The position numbers were made by a program, and so were the translations under genes. Below are positions 21,358-34,033 of a stretch of 64,000 nt of DNA, one piece after another. Each line of letters opens with the position of its first letter. The first letter of the stretch is position 1. The stretch comes from Siphlonurus alternatus. Taxonomy: Eukaryota; Arthropoda; Insecta; Ephemeroptera; Siphlonuridae. Location: NCBI GenBank assembly GCA_949825025.1, contig OX463784.1:14055283-14119282 (forward strand). The letters run 5' to 3'. The notes below the pieces were generated by a model, which saw nothing but the letters and a program-made list of their open reading frames with translations, had not been told where the DNA came from and searched no databases.

Positions 21358-21929
21358 ATGTCAATGTCAAATGTTTGCTTTTATGTCTGTGGTCTCATGT
21401 ATGTTGTTGTTGTAGCGGAAAAAGGTCTTAAGTCCATTGGCAAAGCATTCTGAAAGCCTCAAGTCTAGTTACTTTTCTATAAAAGACTTAAAATGACATT
21501 TTTCTGCTATGTTGGTGTATTGTTTCAGTCAGTTTTAGTAAATGAAATAACTGTTGCAGTTATTTTAATTTTGTTAAATTTGTTTATGTTTTTATTTTCT
21601 TCTGTGTACTGTACAATTTTTGTTATTATTTTAATTTTTAAATATCTTCTTCATTTCTCTCTTTAAATGTGCTAAATTAATTATTTACATTAGTAATTTA
21701 TTTTTAGTTTGTTCTACTTCTTTTGTTATTATTGTTATAAGTTACTAATTTATTTTGTTTTCTTCTTAACAACTATTTACTTTTGGTTCTTTGGGTAATA
21801 TTCATTAATTTATATTTATTTATATGCATTAATTTGGTGATTGTCTGATATCATAACAGTGTAACATGCTTTTATGATTCATTTAAAAAATTCATCCCTT
21901 ACCAGGAATAATTAGCTCTCTGCCTTAAC

Positions 21930-22060
21930 TTCATCTTATTCATAATGAACTATAAATCGGTAATGCATAAAACTCATCATTGCACTCACCTCATACCGCA
22001 GACATCTCGCATTATATTGGTAGAAAGATTGCTCATTATTCCGTACGAAGGACAAAATAC
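21930..22060. repeat. Family 3 MITE, degenerate
   Basis: cataatgaactataaatcgg, gcactcacctcataccgcag and gctcattattccgtacgaag align with the right half of family 3 but with many changes. It directly precedes the family 2 element at 22084. Confidence 0.6.
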
Positions 22061-22083
22061 ACCTTTAGCACAATATATTGTCA

Positions 22084-22461
22084 TTAAGGTAGAGATAACA
22101 CCAATCAGCTGTTTGACGTAAGTCCCTTTGATTAACATGTAAACCTTAGCAAATTCACAAAAATTGAAATTTTTTTGAAAGGCCTAAAAGTCATAGAAAA
22201 AATTTCAAAACAATTTAACGAGCCAATTTTTTAAAATTAAATTCTTAGTTTGTCTCTCCATGAGAAAGCCTTATGATGAAAATTAAATATATTAATTAAA
22301 AAAAATTGTCTCGTAAAGTTGTTTTGAAATTTTTTCTATCACTCTTAGGCACTAATATCTGCCTCTCAGAAAATTTCATAATTTTTGTGAATTTGCTAAG
22401 GGGTACATGTTAATCAAAGGGGCCTATGTCGAACAGCTGATCGGCATTATCTCTACCTTAA
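22084..22461. mobile_element. MITE, family 2
   Basis: Begins ttaaggtagagataacacc and ends ggcattatctctaccttaa, with the same arms as the 9531 copy (ttagcaaattcacaaaaatt; tctctccatgagaaagcc in the loop). TTAA occurs at both junctions. Confidence 0.85.
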
Positions 22462-22878
22462 TGGTGAGTTTTCAGATAACTAAAAAGCCAGAGCATTTGT
22501 TATATCAGACAATCACTAAAATCCAGACAATATTTAATTCTACAGTTAAAGCATGAAAAGTAGAATTATAAATATATTTTTCAATGAAGTTACATTTTTA
22601 CCATTCTTTCTATAATCTAAAATAATTTCAATCTCTGTTTTTACTACATGTTATTAATCCTTATCAATTCCCTCCTCTTCTTATATATGCGTGATTTTAA
22701 ATTAATTATTATTTATTAATAACTACAGTATTTCAAAATTATTATCATCAGTTTTTATTTTTCTGGATTAAAATTTAAAAGTGTTTATTATCGATAATTA
22801 ATTTAGTAACTCATTTAATACAACCAATATTTTTGTTTTTATTTACATAAATAAAACTTAAATGAATTATAGTATAAT

Positions 22879-23073
22879 ATATTGTCCCTTGTCTGGAATA
22901 ATGAACTATCTGCTAAACATAATTTTGTTGCAATAATGAGCTGTCCGCTCTTTCAGGTGAATACAATTATGAGCTGTAAAGCAAAGCTCTTTCACCTGAT
23001 ATTGCAGATAGCTCATTGTTGCAATCAATCGTGGTAAAGCAGATAGCTCATTATTGCGGATGAGAGACAATAT
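22879..23073. mobile_element. MITE, family 3
   Basis: Ends atattgtcccttgtctggaa and gcggatgagagacaatat; inner arms with gctctttcaggtgaatacaa and agcagatagctcattattgc. Confidence 0.8.
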
Positions 23074-24662
23074 TTTCATAAATAAATCAATGAATTTAAT
23101 TTGTGTAACTATTAAAAAAAGGTTGGTTACGAGTTCATTTTAATACATATCATGCTTGTAGTTAAATATTTTCATAATAATGGTATTTTAATTTATATGG
23201 GCAGCATTAATTTACCATATGCTTTAATTATTCTACTATTATCATTTTTTCAACAATAGTACTGTGGGTATCAATAATAATAAACAATTTTTAACAATAA
23301 TTTAACTGTGTGCATCGATCGATAGATTAAGTTATAGTTGTTGGGATTGCTGTGTTTTTGGGCACGTTTGAAAATTTTTACTATCTATAATTAGAAATGG
23401 GATTAAAATATAATTTGTCTTTCAAAATTTTATTTGAATTTTTTATGTAAATAGAGACAGACAATAATTTCATGTAACAATTTTAAGTTAAATATTTTTA
23501 ACTAACACATTTTGATGTTTTAATTTTTCAATATATTTTTAAGTACATGATCTGTGTTTTTCCAATCTTGCATATTCCTATAAAAGTTTGCGCAAGTTAA
23601 AATTTTAATATTTTTATTTTAAATTCCATTTCTAAAAAAGCACGTTTGTTATTTTTCCTTTATTTATTAAGTAATTTTAATTATAATTGATCTCTCTTTT
23701 TGTTAATTAAAAGACAAACTAATTTGAATGGTTGAAAGGGCTTGCAATGCCTTAATTGTAAATATAATATATATGAAATAAAAAATATATCACTATATTT
23801 ATGCCAAGAAAATGTCTGTAACTAACCAAGAAATGTTTTTTGTTTTGTTTGTTTTGGTGTGCCGCTCAAAAAAAAAAAAAAAATGTAAAATGAATTTTAA
23901 TTAATAATAATATGGGTGTTAAAAATATTATAACTACTGAACAACATATTATGTGTCTTAGGCAATTCATAATTATATAATATGCTATTTAATAGCCTTC
24001 TTAAATAATTGTTTTTTTGGATAATATAATAATTTCTTAATGCACTACTGTTTGAAGTTTTGAATAACTTTTTAACACTGCAAGAAAAAAAATAATAATA
24101 ATAAGATTTTATAGAACAAAATAAATGTTCATTAAATTTGTTTTTATGTTGTTCGTATTCTGTATGTTTTTTAAACAAAATATGTCTTGCCTATTTTTTA
24201 TGTAAAACTTTACTAACTTATTTTTGGACTTGGTTCAAATTACTGGTCTATTTTTTACAATCAGATTATTTACATATTATTTTTAATTTTCTGATTGCTA
24301 GTCAAAGTGGTGTTCAAATATAAGCTTTTTGCGGCATTCTGTTTTTAATTTTATTTTGAAAACATTGGAATTAAATACATTTATCTATTATGGTGTCTGA
24401 TCAAATAATAAAATAAATAATAAAATAATAAAATTGAAATTATAAAAGTGCATTAGCATTAACTTTTAAAAGAGAAAATTGAAGACTAAAAGTATCAAAT
24501 TTTAAGTGTTTGCCCAAAAAGGGTGCATTCAAATAACATCACCTAAGAATTTTTGTGGTTTATGTATTACATGCAATGAACATGTACTAACCTGTCTGTA
24601 TCTTTACAGAAATTCTTAATTGGTGTTATTAGAACACCTCCTTGTGGACTTAACAGAAAATC
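23074..24662. other. Intergenic, nothing recognised
   Basis: AT-rich DNA with A and T homopolymers. Open frames here are short and consist of Tyr/Phe/Asn/Lys-rich codons as expected from composition. Confidence 0.6.
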
Positions 24663-24811
24663 TATAGTCCAGCAAGCGAGAGTTGGACCACGGAAATGAC
24701 GTAATTTCGGTAGTTTTTGCTTCCGATTGCCATGGTATAACCCGCAATCGAAAGTTCCCATACGTCATTTCCGGCAATTTTCATGGTCGAACTCTCGCTT
24801 GCTGGACTATA
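24663..24811. mobile_element. Short MITE with 40-base inverted ends
   Basis: TATAGTCCAGCAAGCGAGAG at the left and its exact reverse complement at the right, continuing inward with TGACGT and TTTCCGG motifs on both sides. Total 149 bases. Single copy here. Confidence 0.8.
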
Positions 24812-26336
24812 GTAGGTAAACACATAAAATGTTTTAGTTTTAGTGTAATTATGCAATATAATTTTCAATTATTCTACCTTTTACAGGTAATAAAGTTAAA
24901 AAAATATAACATGTATTATAATATCAGATACCATAAAAAAAACTGAATCTAATTAAATATTGTTGACCATTATAATATTTGCATTGCTATTTAAATAATT
25001 TTTATTTTCTGTGTGTTAAAAAGTGTTGCTTTTAAATTAATGGTCATAATATTTTTAGTTCGGTTTAAAAAAAAAAACATCATACTTAATTGTGTAGCTT
25101 GACTGATATAAATACAAGAAAAGTATACACTGTCTGGTCAAAGGGCATGTTTTGTATTTGTATACTTGTTTTGTACAGTAAGAAAATACATGAAAATAAT
25201 TAAACAATATTTTGTACTTTTTTTTATTAACCTTAAGTATTTATTCGTAATGGTTTATTTTAATTTATACCTAATTCAATCAGGGTGTTGGGTGAAGATT
25301 TTTTTTTTCTAACTATTTAGTAGTTGGCAACTCATATTTTATTTTTTAAATGTATAGAAATTTGATAATTGTGATAATAGTTGGCCTTATTTATAAATAT
25401 CGTTTAAAATTAGTTAAAAGCTATTGTTTCCATTTTAATTTAAAAAAAGGTTGAGAAAATAAAAGCAGAATAAAATAATTAAATTAATTTGAGTTGAAGT
25501 TATTGAAAATAATTATTATAACAGCCTGTGAATTCTTAAGCAATTAAACTTTTTTTTTTCTTTTTGCAGGTTATAAAATTGATTATATTTATACAATCAC
25601 AATATTATTATATCTAACCCTTTAGATGGACGCTTTTATCTTTTATTTTAATTAATTAAATGTACAAAAGAATTTTGAATGCTTAATAGTTAAAAAATAT
25701 ATTCTTTCTCAATTTTTTTACCTATCTGGTTTTGCACATGGTTATTTGTTATTTTTTCTGTCGTTCAACGTAGCTTATACGTGCCTCTAAGTTAAAAAGT
25801 TGTTCTAAAGATACATTTAACAAAAGACAGGTTTTTAAGGCCAAACAAATCTTAAATAAAACCCATGTTGATGTTATAAACTGCGTGTTACGTCATGTTT
25901 GTAACGTCTTCATTGGTTTACAGTTTGTAACGATCGTTCTCATTGGTGGAAAATAAAACGAAAACTCTCGAACATGCACGATGAAAACCTGATTGTTTGT
26001 AGAGATGAACGAGGGTTCAAAAAAAAAAAATAATAAAATAAACAGGTAAAAAATTGAAGGTAATGGACGTACATGCATACGAGGAAAAACGAACTTGAAG
26101 ATGGCTTGTGAGGTATTATTATTATTATTTATTATATTTTCCTTTTAAATACATTAAAAAACAAATCAGAGGTAGACACTAAACAATCCATGGTGAACGT
26201 AACATAAAAAAATTGTATAATACGAATCTCTGTGAAACACCGCAGTTAAAAATAAATAAATTTTATAATATATGATTGAGTAAAATTATAATAAGTACGC
26301 GTATCTATAGTAAGCTATTATTACTGACAGTTAATT

Positions 26337-26381
<45 letters not shown>

Positions 26382-27432
26382 ATTCATGAGCCTTAATTCC
26401 GCTTACCATAATTAAAGGACCGTGACCATGTGTACCATGACCGAGAAACTCAGAGGCGAAGGGTTCATCCACAAAACAAAAAACTTTTACAAAAAAAAAA
26501 AATGTATGAAGGTCTCTGAGCAAATATAGACAAAGGAGGGTTAATTATAATTATTGACTAAAACGTGCGTATAAATTTAATTAAAAATTTTACCATAAAA
26601 TTATAAATATAATAATAGTAATTAAAAATAATAAAATAAATATTCATACTAACATTTTTAATGAAGTAAAAAATTAAGCTTTGAACATGCATTTTATCCA
26701 TCTCAAATTTGGAAAGAAACAAAAAATTATTTCATACACCTCGAACTCACAATAAAAACCGTGTATACTACTATGAATTATAATTATAGTTAGTGAATTT
26801 AAACTTTGCCATTTAGTCTATGTGGCTTATATATCTTATTCGAGAATCAAGTCAAAAATATTAAGTGCCATTTAATATTAATTATAAATACAAAAAGAAT
26901 AATTAAATGTCATTAAAACAAATTGCCCGGTCTCTTAAAAATTGCAAAAAAAAAAGTACAAATGCATTAGGTTTTTTTATAATATAAAAATACGGTTTTA
27001 GGGGAGTTCCACTATATAGTGCGCTGTACCAGACTGTCAATGCTGGCTGCCTACCTTCACGGCGAAACAATATTTTTCTTCGTCTTTGAAAATGGAAGGT
27101 GAAGTTCATCTTCTGCAGTTAGCGAGGTTATTAAATCAATGTGTTTTTTTTAGGTAAACATAAACGTCAAATAAGTACGTATGTTATGTCACCAATGAAA
27201 AATTTACGACTAAAGACATATACTTTTTTTATTGATATGTCACTAGTTTGCTTTATTTTTTTATTCATTAATAAGTACATTTTATGAAGGAAATTAAATG
27301 GTGCTAATTAATTGCTAAGTTCACCATCTATTATCCACATTTGACATGATAGGTATTAACTCTAAAGAAATTCTAATTGTGTGTGTTGTTGTTGTTACTG
27401 AATCATTGCTTCTAATGCCTCTACAAAGTTCC
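24812..27432. other. Intergenic, nothing recognised except a (TA)n tract
   Basis: A slightly GC-richer patch near 25880-26000 has gttacgtcatgtttgtaacg and two inverted CCAAT motifs (cattggt). No transcript structure can be tied to it. Confidence 0.5.
26339..26374 (+). repeat. (TA)n microsatellite
   Basis: Uninterrupted TA dinucleotides, about 17 units. Confidence 0.9.
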
Positions 27433-27515
27433 CTTTTGCAGCCTTGTTAATCACCAATATAATAATATATTAGCCACAGAGCATGGTGATTAACAAGGCT
27501 GAAAAATGAAATTTT
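27433..27515. repeat. Inverted repeat (GCCTTGTTAATCACCA)
   Basis: gcagccttgttaatcacca and tggtgattaacaaggctga flank a 30-base AT-rich loop. A related sequence (acagccttattgatcaccat) occurs near 47495, so this is a dispersed element. Confidence 0.55.
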
Positions 27516-27538
27516 CAGAAGCGAAGACTGTACACTAA

Positions 27539-27832
27539 TTTGCAAGAGAAATGTTCTATTGCATTCCTGGCTCTGCCTGCATGCTCTTATAGAAGCGGTT
27601 CACCTGTGTTGTAATGCTAGCGTATAACATCCGGTGTTTACCGGCCTAGCTATACCTCAAGAGGATAGGGAGGGTGGGTCGAGTTAATTTTGGTGAGCGA
27701 TCGACTTGCATAAGTTTGTAAGTATGAGGTAGAGCTGAGACAAACATGTGACGCTAGCATTACATCTGATAGGCTGTCTCTGTAGGGAGGATAAGGAGCC
27801 ATGAATAAAATGGGACATTTCTCTTGCAAATT
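27539..27832. mobile_element. Inverted-repeat element (TTTGCAAGAGAAATG ends)
   Basis: tttgcaagagaaatgttcta at the left, gacatttctcttgcaaa at the right, then inner pairs ctggctc/gagccatg and atgctagcg/cgctagcat. Arms imperfect. Single copy recognised. Confidence 0.65.
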
Positions 27833-28106
27833 ACTGTACAATTGTTTTCCTTCATGGAGGGTGGGTGCAAATCAACTCGTCTAGACGAATATTTCGCACC
27901 TGACGAACCAGTATAACACTGTCCCAAATATATTGAAGGCTATGCGAGCGACCTACTTTAACAAAAGCATCTCAAGTGTCACCCACGTAGCTTCAAATTA
28001 CAGTAGCACTGTACAGTAAATACTGAAGGTCCCATTAGTGGTCATTACTTTCAATTTTTTTTTACACACCATAATTTCTTGTAGAATTGTTACGGTTACA
28101 AAAACA

Positions 28107-28428
28107 ATGGAGCATCGACCTCAATTTTTTTATTGCAGAAATGGATAGAGGGTGCAAAGTTATGCTACCCTGATTTTTTTCAGATTTTTTTTTGAGACCG
28201 GGAACTATTTTTAAAAAAATATTGAAAGTTCTTTTTGTGACGTCACAAGACGCCGCTCCTTAAGAAAAAGATAGGACTTGCCGCCGCGTGACGTCACAAA
28301 AAGCACTTTCAATATTTTTTTAAAAATACTTCCCGGGCTCTAAAAAATCTGAAAAAAATCAGGGTAGCATAACTTTGCACCCTTTATCTAATTCTGTAGT
28401 AAAAAAAAAATTGAGGTCGATACTCCAT
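28107..28428. mobile_element. Foldback MITE, family 1 (GGAGTATCGACC subfamily)
   Basis: Ends atggagcatcgacctcaa and gaggtcgatactccat; TGACGTCAC present in both arms. Very similar to the copies at 3868 and 31217, suggesting fairly recent amplification. Confidence 0.85.
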
Positions 28429-28895
28429 TAAGTTTAAATTTATTTTATTTTCTTATATTTTCCTCATGAGTGCATAAATAATAACAAATCAGAGGCAGGA
28501 AATCCAAAAACAGTTTAATAAGAACAATTCACTTCCCGAAGTTTTTGTAACTTTATTGATAGCTTTAATACTGGAAATGTATTGTGCACAATTCTGGGGT
28601 GGTAAAAGGTGGATTGTTATAATAATATAATATGCTGTGTTAAAGTAAGAATGTAATATTATTAAATTTTTACATTGTCATTTAATTTAAATAAAATGCA
28701 ATTTTGTATGAGGTGAATGTACGTACATGTGGTGTAAGAAGTTTATTAGGGGAAAGTTTATAGTATAAATTTCAATTCTTTTTAACTTCCGCAGTATTGT
28801 AATTTAATAAATAATATTATATTATAATAGTGTAAAACAGACATAATAAAATTGTGTTCATCATGAACATATTATATTCTGATATATAGCATAAT

Positions 28896-29250
28896 ATGTA
28901 GAGTACCGACTTCAAATTTTTTATTTTAGAAGGTGTAAAGTTATGACATTCTGATTTTTTTTTTTGAGCCCGCGGGAACTTTTTTTTTAAAAAAAATATT
29001 GAAAGTACAGAAAGAGTGACGCCTATTGACATCTCTCAAAATAAATAATATACAAATAATAAATATAAATATTAATATAATTTAAATATTAAATAATATA
29101 TATAATATACGAAATAAAAGGAGCGTGGGTTCAAACTCGACCTCGGCAAAACTTTTTTTAGCAATACTTCCCGGCCTTTAAAAAAATCTGAAAAAAAAAA
29201 ATCAGAGTGGCATATTTTTGCAATACAAAATTTTGAGGTCGATACTCCAT
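28896..29250. mobile_element. Foldback MITE, family 1, interrupted
   Basis: Left arm begins atgtagagtaccgacttcaa, right arm ends gaggtcgatactccat. The middle holds an AT-rich block (about 29040-29110) and a non-homologous centre (gtgggttcaaactcgacctc) shared with the copy at 62907, which marks a distinct subfamily. Confidence 0.75.
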
Positions 29251-31051
29251 TGTCACCACACATTACTGAAGGATTTGAAGGCCATGCGCGTGGAAAATTA
29301 CAATTGCACTTCAAGTGACAACTTGGGAGAAAAGTTATATTATAAAAAATAATCTGCAGTTGAAAGAATAATTTTATATGGCGTATGATTGCTGTAAATT
29401 AACCGGTCTGACAAGTTCTCGCTATAATAAAAGTTGCATTTTATTTATAAGGTGCGTTTTAACTCTAGGCAAAGTTATTACAACGGGGAAAAAATGAGTT
29501 TATCTTGATCGATGATATCTAATTAAATGCACTCTCAAGCAATGAAATGTTTCAGTTAGCAGCTTTTTTCATATCCATGCTTTGAGAGAATACAACCTTT
29601 TCTACTTAGACACAAAACAATAAACAATAAGTTAATGAATTGTGTTGCACAAGTCTTTTTTCAGTTTTTTCGGAGTCTATAAACTGTTTTTAATTCTTTT
29701 TAATTTATTATTGAGTACTTTGCTACACTCTCTGGAAGCATTTAGACTATCCTTTTATGTAAAAATTTTTAAAAAAATCAGAGCAGCATAATTTGCACAA
29801 ATTATATAATAAATATTATGTCCATAATCAAGATATGACCTTTGGATACCACGAACTATTTACCTCTGTTTTGTTTGCAGGTGTTACCACGCAATGTCAA
29901 GGCATGGTGAACCAAAAATCGTTTTATATTGCTTAGGTGCATGCTCTTCTTATCTCACCCAAAATTACAAATCTGCATGTATTTATTATTTATTTTTTTT
30001 TTTCTATTGGAGCTGCAGCTTTAGCTCAAGTTACATAATATATATTATGTGCAAGTGATTATACAGTACATAATATCCTGGTCCATTCAAAAACTAAACA
30101 TTTCACACGCGGCACGCATAAGGGCCCAGGCTGGAATTTTACTGTTACTGCTGTTACTGTGATGCATGCATGATATACCCCTATATATATAAACTACGGA
30201 TAATGGTTTTACTGATCTAAGAGTAAGCAGGCATACTGTATAACTATAATGGTCCACCTGTAATTTTATTTGATAAAAAGAAACAGTAAGTTTTACTTGG
30301 TAGTACACAAATTACAGAAAATATTAACATTTTTAACTTTATATAAAAGCGTGTGTAAATTTCTCCCAATTGAGAAATTTGCGACCGTTAAAGAGTGCTT
30401 CATATTAATGAATGAACGTTTTAGTGAACTGCAGCATTGTTTAATTTTACGTCAAAGAGGTGTGTGTTTGAATATTTATAACATATATACTGAACATATA
30501 TAATGAAAACTATATGAAAAGCGTACATTATTCATTTTTTTTTTTTTTTTTCATCAGTACTAACTCAAGCACCTGAATCATAAAATATTCAAGTTTATTT
30601 TTAAGAGTCTCGTCATTAAGTAAAATAAAAATTGTTACATGACATATTATACTTTTGACCGGTTTTTTCTCCGCAGTAAAAATTTGCCATGCAACTTAAA
30701 ATATATTTTCATACTTTTTTTATTAGATATTTTTTTCTTTGATTATTTTCACACTCCATATATGAACCGCTTTTAGTTTTTATTCTTTTTATAATCAGGA
30801 TATTCTTATTAATAAAAAAAGTTTATTTTATTTCAATAAAATTAGCATTTTTTTATTCATTCAAAATTAATGAATCACCAGCGATTTATATTAAAAAAAT
30901 GCATGAATTTTTTTTAATGGAGTAAAAATATAAAAAAATGAGCTGCATATTATAGTGTTATGAATGATTATGAATATTTTTGTTCTTTCAGAGGCAATTA
31001 AGTGTCAATGAAAAATTATTGGAAGCAGGTATAATTTACTTGGTATAATTT
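29251..31051. other. Intergenic, nothing recognised
   Basis: AT-rich with short low-complexity runs. No element ends or exon signals recognised. Confidence 0.6.
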
Positions 31052-31603
31052 TAGCTGGATTTCCATGGATCGATGTCGAGCGGGGTTTGCTTCTTAGAGG
31101 CGCGAGAAATACGTTTTTACTGTAAAACCTTATGGTAGCCATATTGGCGTGAAAAAATCGCAATGAGACAATAGCTGAAAAAGTGATTTTTTTTAAGCCA
31201 ACATGGCTACCATGCAATAGAGTATCAACCTCAACTTTTTTTTTACTACAGAAATGGATAGAGGGTGCAAAGTTATGCTAACCTGATTTTTTTCAGATTT
31301 TTTAGAGCCCGGGAACTATTTTTAAAAAATTATTGAAAGTTCTTTTCGTGAAGTCATGAGACGCCGCTCCTTAAGAAAAAGATAGGAATTGCCGCCGCGT
31401 GACGTCACAAAAAGGACTTTCAATAATTTTTTAAAAATATTTCCCGGTCTCTAAAAAATCTGAAAAAAATCAGGGTAGCATAACTTTGCATGCTCTATCC
31501 ATTTCTGCAATATAATAAAATTGAGGTCGATACTCTATTTTACTGCAAATGCGCCACTATTAAGCCCCACTTGATATCGATCAATGAAAATCCACCTTAA
31601 GGC
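31052..31603. mobile_element. MITE with 40-base inverted ends, host of a nested insertion
   Basis: Left end tagctggatttccatggatc followed by gatgtcgagcggggtttgc; right end is its diverged reverse complement (gccccacttgatatcgatca then atgaaaatccacc). Inner sequence also mirrors (atggtagccatattggc versus gccaacatggctaccat). A family 1 MITE is inserted at 31217-31538. Confidence 0.65.
31217..31538. mobile_element. Foldback MITE, family 1, nested
   Basis: Begins atagagtatcaacctcaac and ends gaggtcgatactctat, with the shared attgaaagt arms and GTGACGTCAC in the right arm. Interrupts the element at 31052-31603, so it is the younger of the two. Confidence 0.85.
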
Positions 31604-32051
31604 TATAAAATGCGATGTCTGTGTCGACTTAAGAAATACATGAAGTCATGCAAGATTCAGCATTTTCGTTGTTACGAAATTTTGCAATGCCAATGTTATT
31701 TCAATGACAATCAGTGCGGATAATTTGCCATCATATTTGGAATTGCCAAATCAAAATTTTTTTACATGCTGATGTCATTTATAATATACCCGGATGAATC
31801 TAATGGGTTCTTATTAGAATTTGAGTTGAAAATTATTCGATTTTTTTTATGGCAAAACAAGGATTACGGTGCATAATATTTTCATTGCTTTTAAATTTGC
31901 TGAAGTATTAAATATGATGAAATATTAAAATTTACAATACAATTTGTGTTGTTAAAATATTATAAATCAATCATCTTCAATACCAATGATTTGTGTATTT
32001 TTTTTCCTGATACTTTTTTGCTTTAACAACTTAAGATTATGTTTTCTTTAA

Positions 32052-32054
<3 letters not shown>

Positions 32055-32086
<32 letters not shown>
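32055..32086 (+). repeat. (TA)n microsatellite
   Basis: Uninterrupted TA dinucleotides, about 15 units. Confidence 0.9.
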
Positions 32087-32089
<3 letters not shown>

Positions 32090-32641
32090 TATTTTTTTTT
32101 TTTACTTTCTAAATGATCAATTTTAGGTTTTAATGACTACTAATGTTTGTTACAGAAATTTATTAAACATTACGATGCTCATTTTTAAATGGGATAGTAA
32201 ATTTATTATATATAGACAAATTTGGGTGATTATATGTTATGTCCAAAATGCAATCTAATATTTTTGTATTAAAATGTAATTATTAGAAAAAATTATTAAC
32301 AAAATATACCATATGTTAAAATCAGAATTAATGGTTTTGCACATGACATACAAAAAAGTTTTATATACGATCAAAGCAGCTAGCTTGTAGTAAAAATAAT
32401 AAAATAATATTGGTCTTCAAATAAATGTGTTAACGTTTAATTAAGACAGTGAAAAAATAGCTAATAAATTCTAATTTATGTTATTTATTTATACATACAT
32501 CGATGATCCTTCGACCCTTTTAACAAGTCAACAGTGATTTCCCATGAAAAAAATGAGAAAAAATATCACCTTATTTTTCTTTTACAAAAATTACATTTTT
32601 GCAAATTAATTATTGGCACCATTGTACCATTGTTCCTTATC

Positions 32642-32803
32642 CAGGCGCGGATCCAGGGGGGGGGGGGGCTGCCCCCCCCCCCCCGAAATTTTGGATTTAA
32701 CATGGGCAATATAGGCATTTCCCCCACTCCAATTTTTTTTAACATTGGCCTTATGGAGGCAGCCCCCCCCCCCCCCTGAAATTTTTTTCTGGATCCGCGC
32801 CTG
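32642..32803. mobile_element. hAT-like MITE with G-rich ends (copy 2)
   Basis: Terminal inverted repeats CAGGCGCGGATCCAG and CTGGATCCGCGCCTG, followed inward by G and C runs. Flanked by TCCTTATC on the left and TCTTTATC on the right, an 8-base target duplication with one mismatch, as expected for hAT. Inserted immediately before the ELOVL exon relic. Confidence 0.88.
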
Positions 32804-32817
32804 TCTTTATCTGCAAG

Positions 32818-32882
32818 TCATAATGGGTGGCTGCATCCCAACTTGGGATGTCAACTTCAGTAACAACCTCTCAGCCACCAAG
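32818..32882 (+). pseudogene. Relic of an ELOVL exon (copy of ELOVL exon 3)
   Basis: The segment atgggtggctgc matches the start of ELOVL exon 3 (63288 onward). The last 12 codons read DVNFSNNLSATK against PVDYTDNPVATR without gaps, and the following intron starts gtgagtgtgacgtca against gtaagtgtgacgtca at 63363. It is 16 bases shorter than the 81-base exon, with about five codons (the YYNLR region) missing, and phase-0 splicing would give TCA TAA, an immediate stop. No other exons of this copy were recognised nearby. It is best explained as a fragment of a duplicated elongase gene; a functional divergent paralogue is unlikely given the missing conserved residues. Confidence 0.7.
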
Positions 32883-32969
32883 GTGAGTGTGACGTCACAC
32901 CTGTCATCAAATGTTTGTTTTTTCATTTATTTAGTTCACCAAAAGTAACATACAAAAGCAAACGTATTT

Positions 32970-33234
32970 AATTGAGGCCATTAGGATCAAAACAGCATAT
33001 ATTTAAGACAAGCTGGGATTGAATTTTTGAACCTCAGCTACATCAACAATATTTTTTTTTCAGACTGGTTCTGAACCTGGATTTGGAAAGTTAACTATAA
33101 TTGTTATTCCAAATCCAGGTTCATAGCAGAAGTATAATCTAAAAAAATTATTGTTGATGTAGCTATATAAGGCTCAAAAATTTAATCCTAGCTTGGCTTG
33201 GATATATGCTGTTTTGATCCTAATTACCTCAATT
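32970..33234. mobile_element. Inverted-repeat element next to the ELOVL relic
   Basis: Left arm aattgaggccattaggatca through ctacatcaacaatatt, right arm its reverse complement ending ttttgatcctaattacctca. Arms about 90 bases; a second inner pair aacctggatttgg / ccaaatccaggtt. Only copy seen. Confidence 0.75.
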
Positions 33235-33700
33235 ATACAAGTGATATCTTTTACGATGCCGTAAATGTTTTTGATACTGTATCAAAGTACATCCTTTATT
33301 ATATGGTACATCTTTGGGATGTTGGCAAATGTTATGTCTGCTCTGTTTTGGGGCATTTTCACGCATTAAACGCTGGTTTTTGGGAGGATGGCTTATATAT
33401 TAAAGACTTGGTGCTCTTCTTACTTCATCGAAAAATTGCAAGTCTGTATTTTGTCTCTTGAAACTGCAGTTCCAACAAAACAGGCAGAGTTTAAGTTCAC
33501 GCTGTCTTTAAATAGTTTAAATTATTATTTGGTAGGAAATAAAATATGACATCAAATATATTTATTAATTTTATTATACAATGCATAGTCATACTAGTCA
33601 TATCAGGCTCTTTTGAATCGAAGCTAGTACATAATCTATTAAAAATAAACAAACCCATTTTTTGCCCTAAATAAAAGTCATTTTCGAGTATATATTATTG

Positions 33701-34032
33701 TTAAGGTAGAGATAATACGGATCATGCTGGCCCAATGCTAAAAAAAATCCATTCATAAAAATTATGAAAAAAATTTAAAATGTTCTACTCTACATCCCCT
33801 ATCAGGAGGCAAAATATCAGGTATAGTATACAAAAACGAGCTAGTTTTTGAGTTATTAATTAGTCAACTTCAAAAATTAATAATTCATAACTTGAAAACT
33901 AGCTCGTTTTTGTATACCTGATATTTTACCCACTGATAGGGGATGTATAGGAGAACATTTTAAATTTTTTTCATAATTTTTATGAATGGGATTCTTTTAG
34001 CATTGGGCCAGCTGATCCGTATTATCTCTTAA
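33701..34032. mobile_element. MITE, family 2, alternative core
   Basis: Terminal ttaaggtagagataatacgg and cgtattatctcttaa, but the internal arms differ: gcccaatgctaaaaaaaatc, aatatcaggtatag, caaaaacgagctagtttttg. The same core is found at 46497. Confidence 0.85.
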
Positions 34033-34033
34033 G

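Noticed and set aside
24683..24946. 87-codon frame over the MITE at 24663
   Set aside because: It follows the inverted repeat of a MITE and continues in AT-rich sequence; no domain or splice context.
32818..32882. A second functional ELOVL gene between RFX and ELOVL
   Set aside because: Only one degenerate exon is visible, lacking the YNLRCQ region and with a frame-breaking length.
32534..32948. Pro/Gly-rich open frames around 32.6-32.9 kb, and a similar one at 12401-12595
   Set aside because: They translate the G and C runs of the hAT-like MITE; only the segment 32818-32882 has homology to a real exon.
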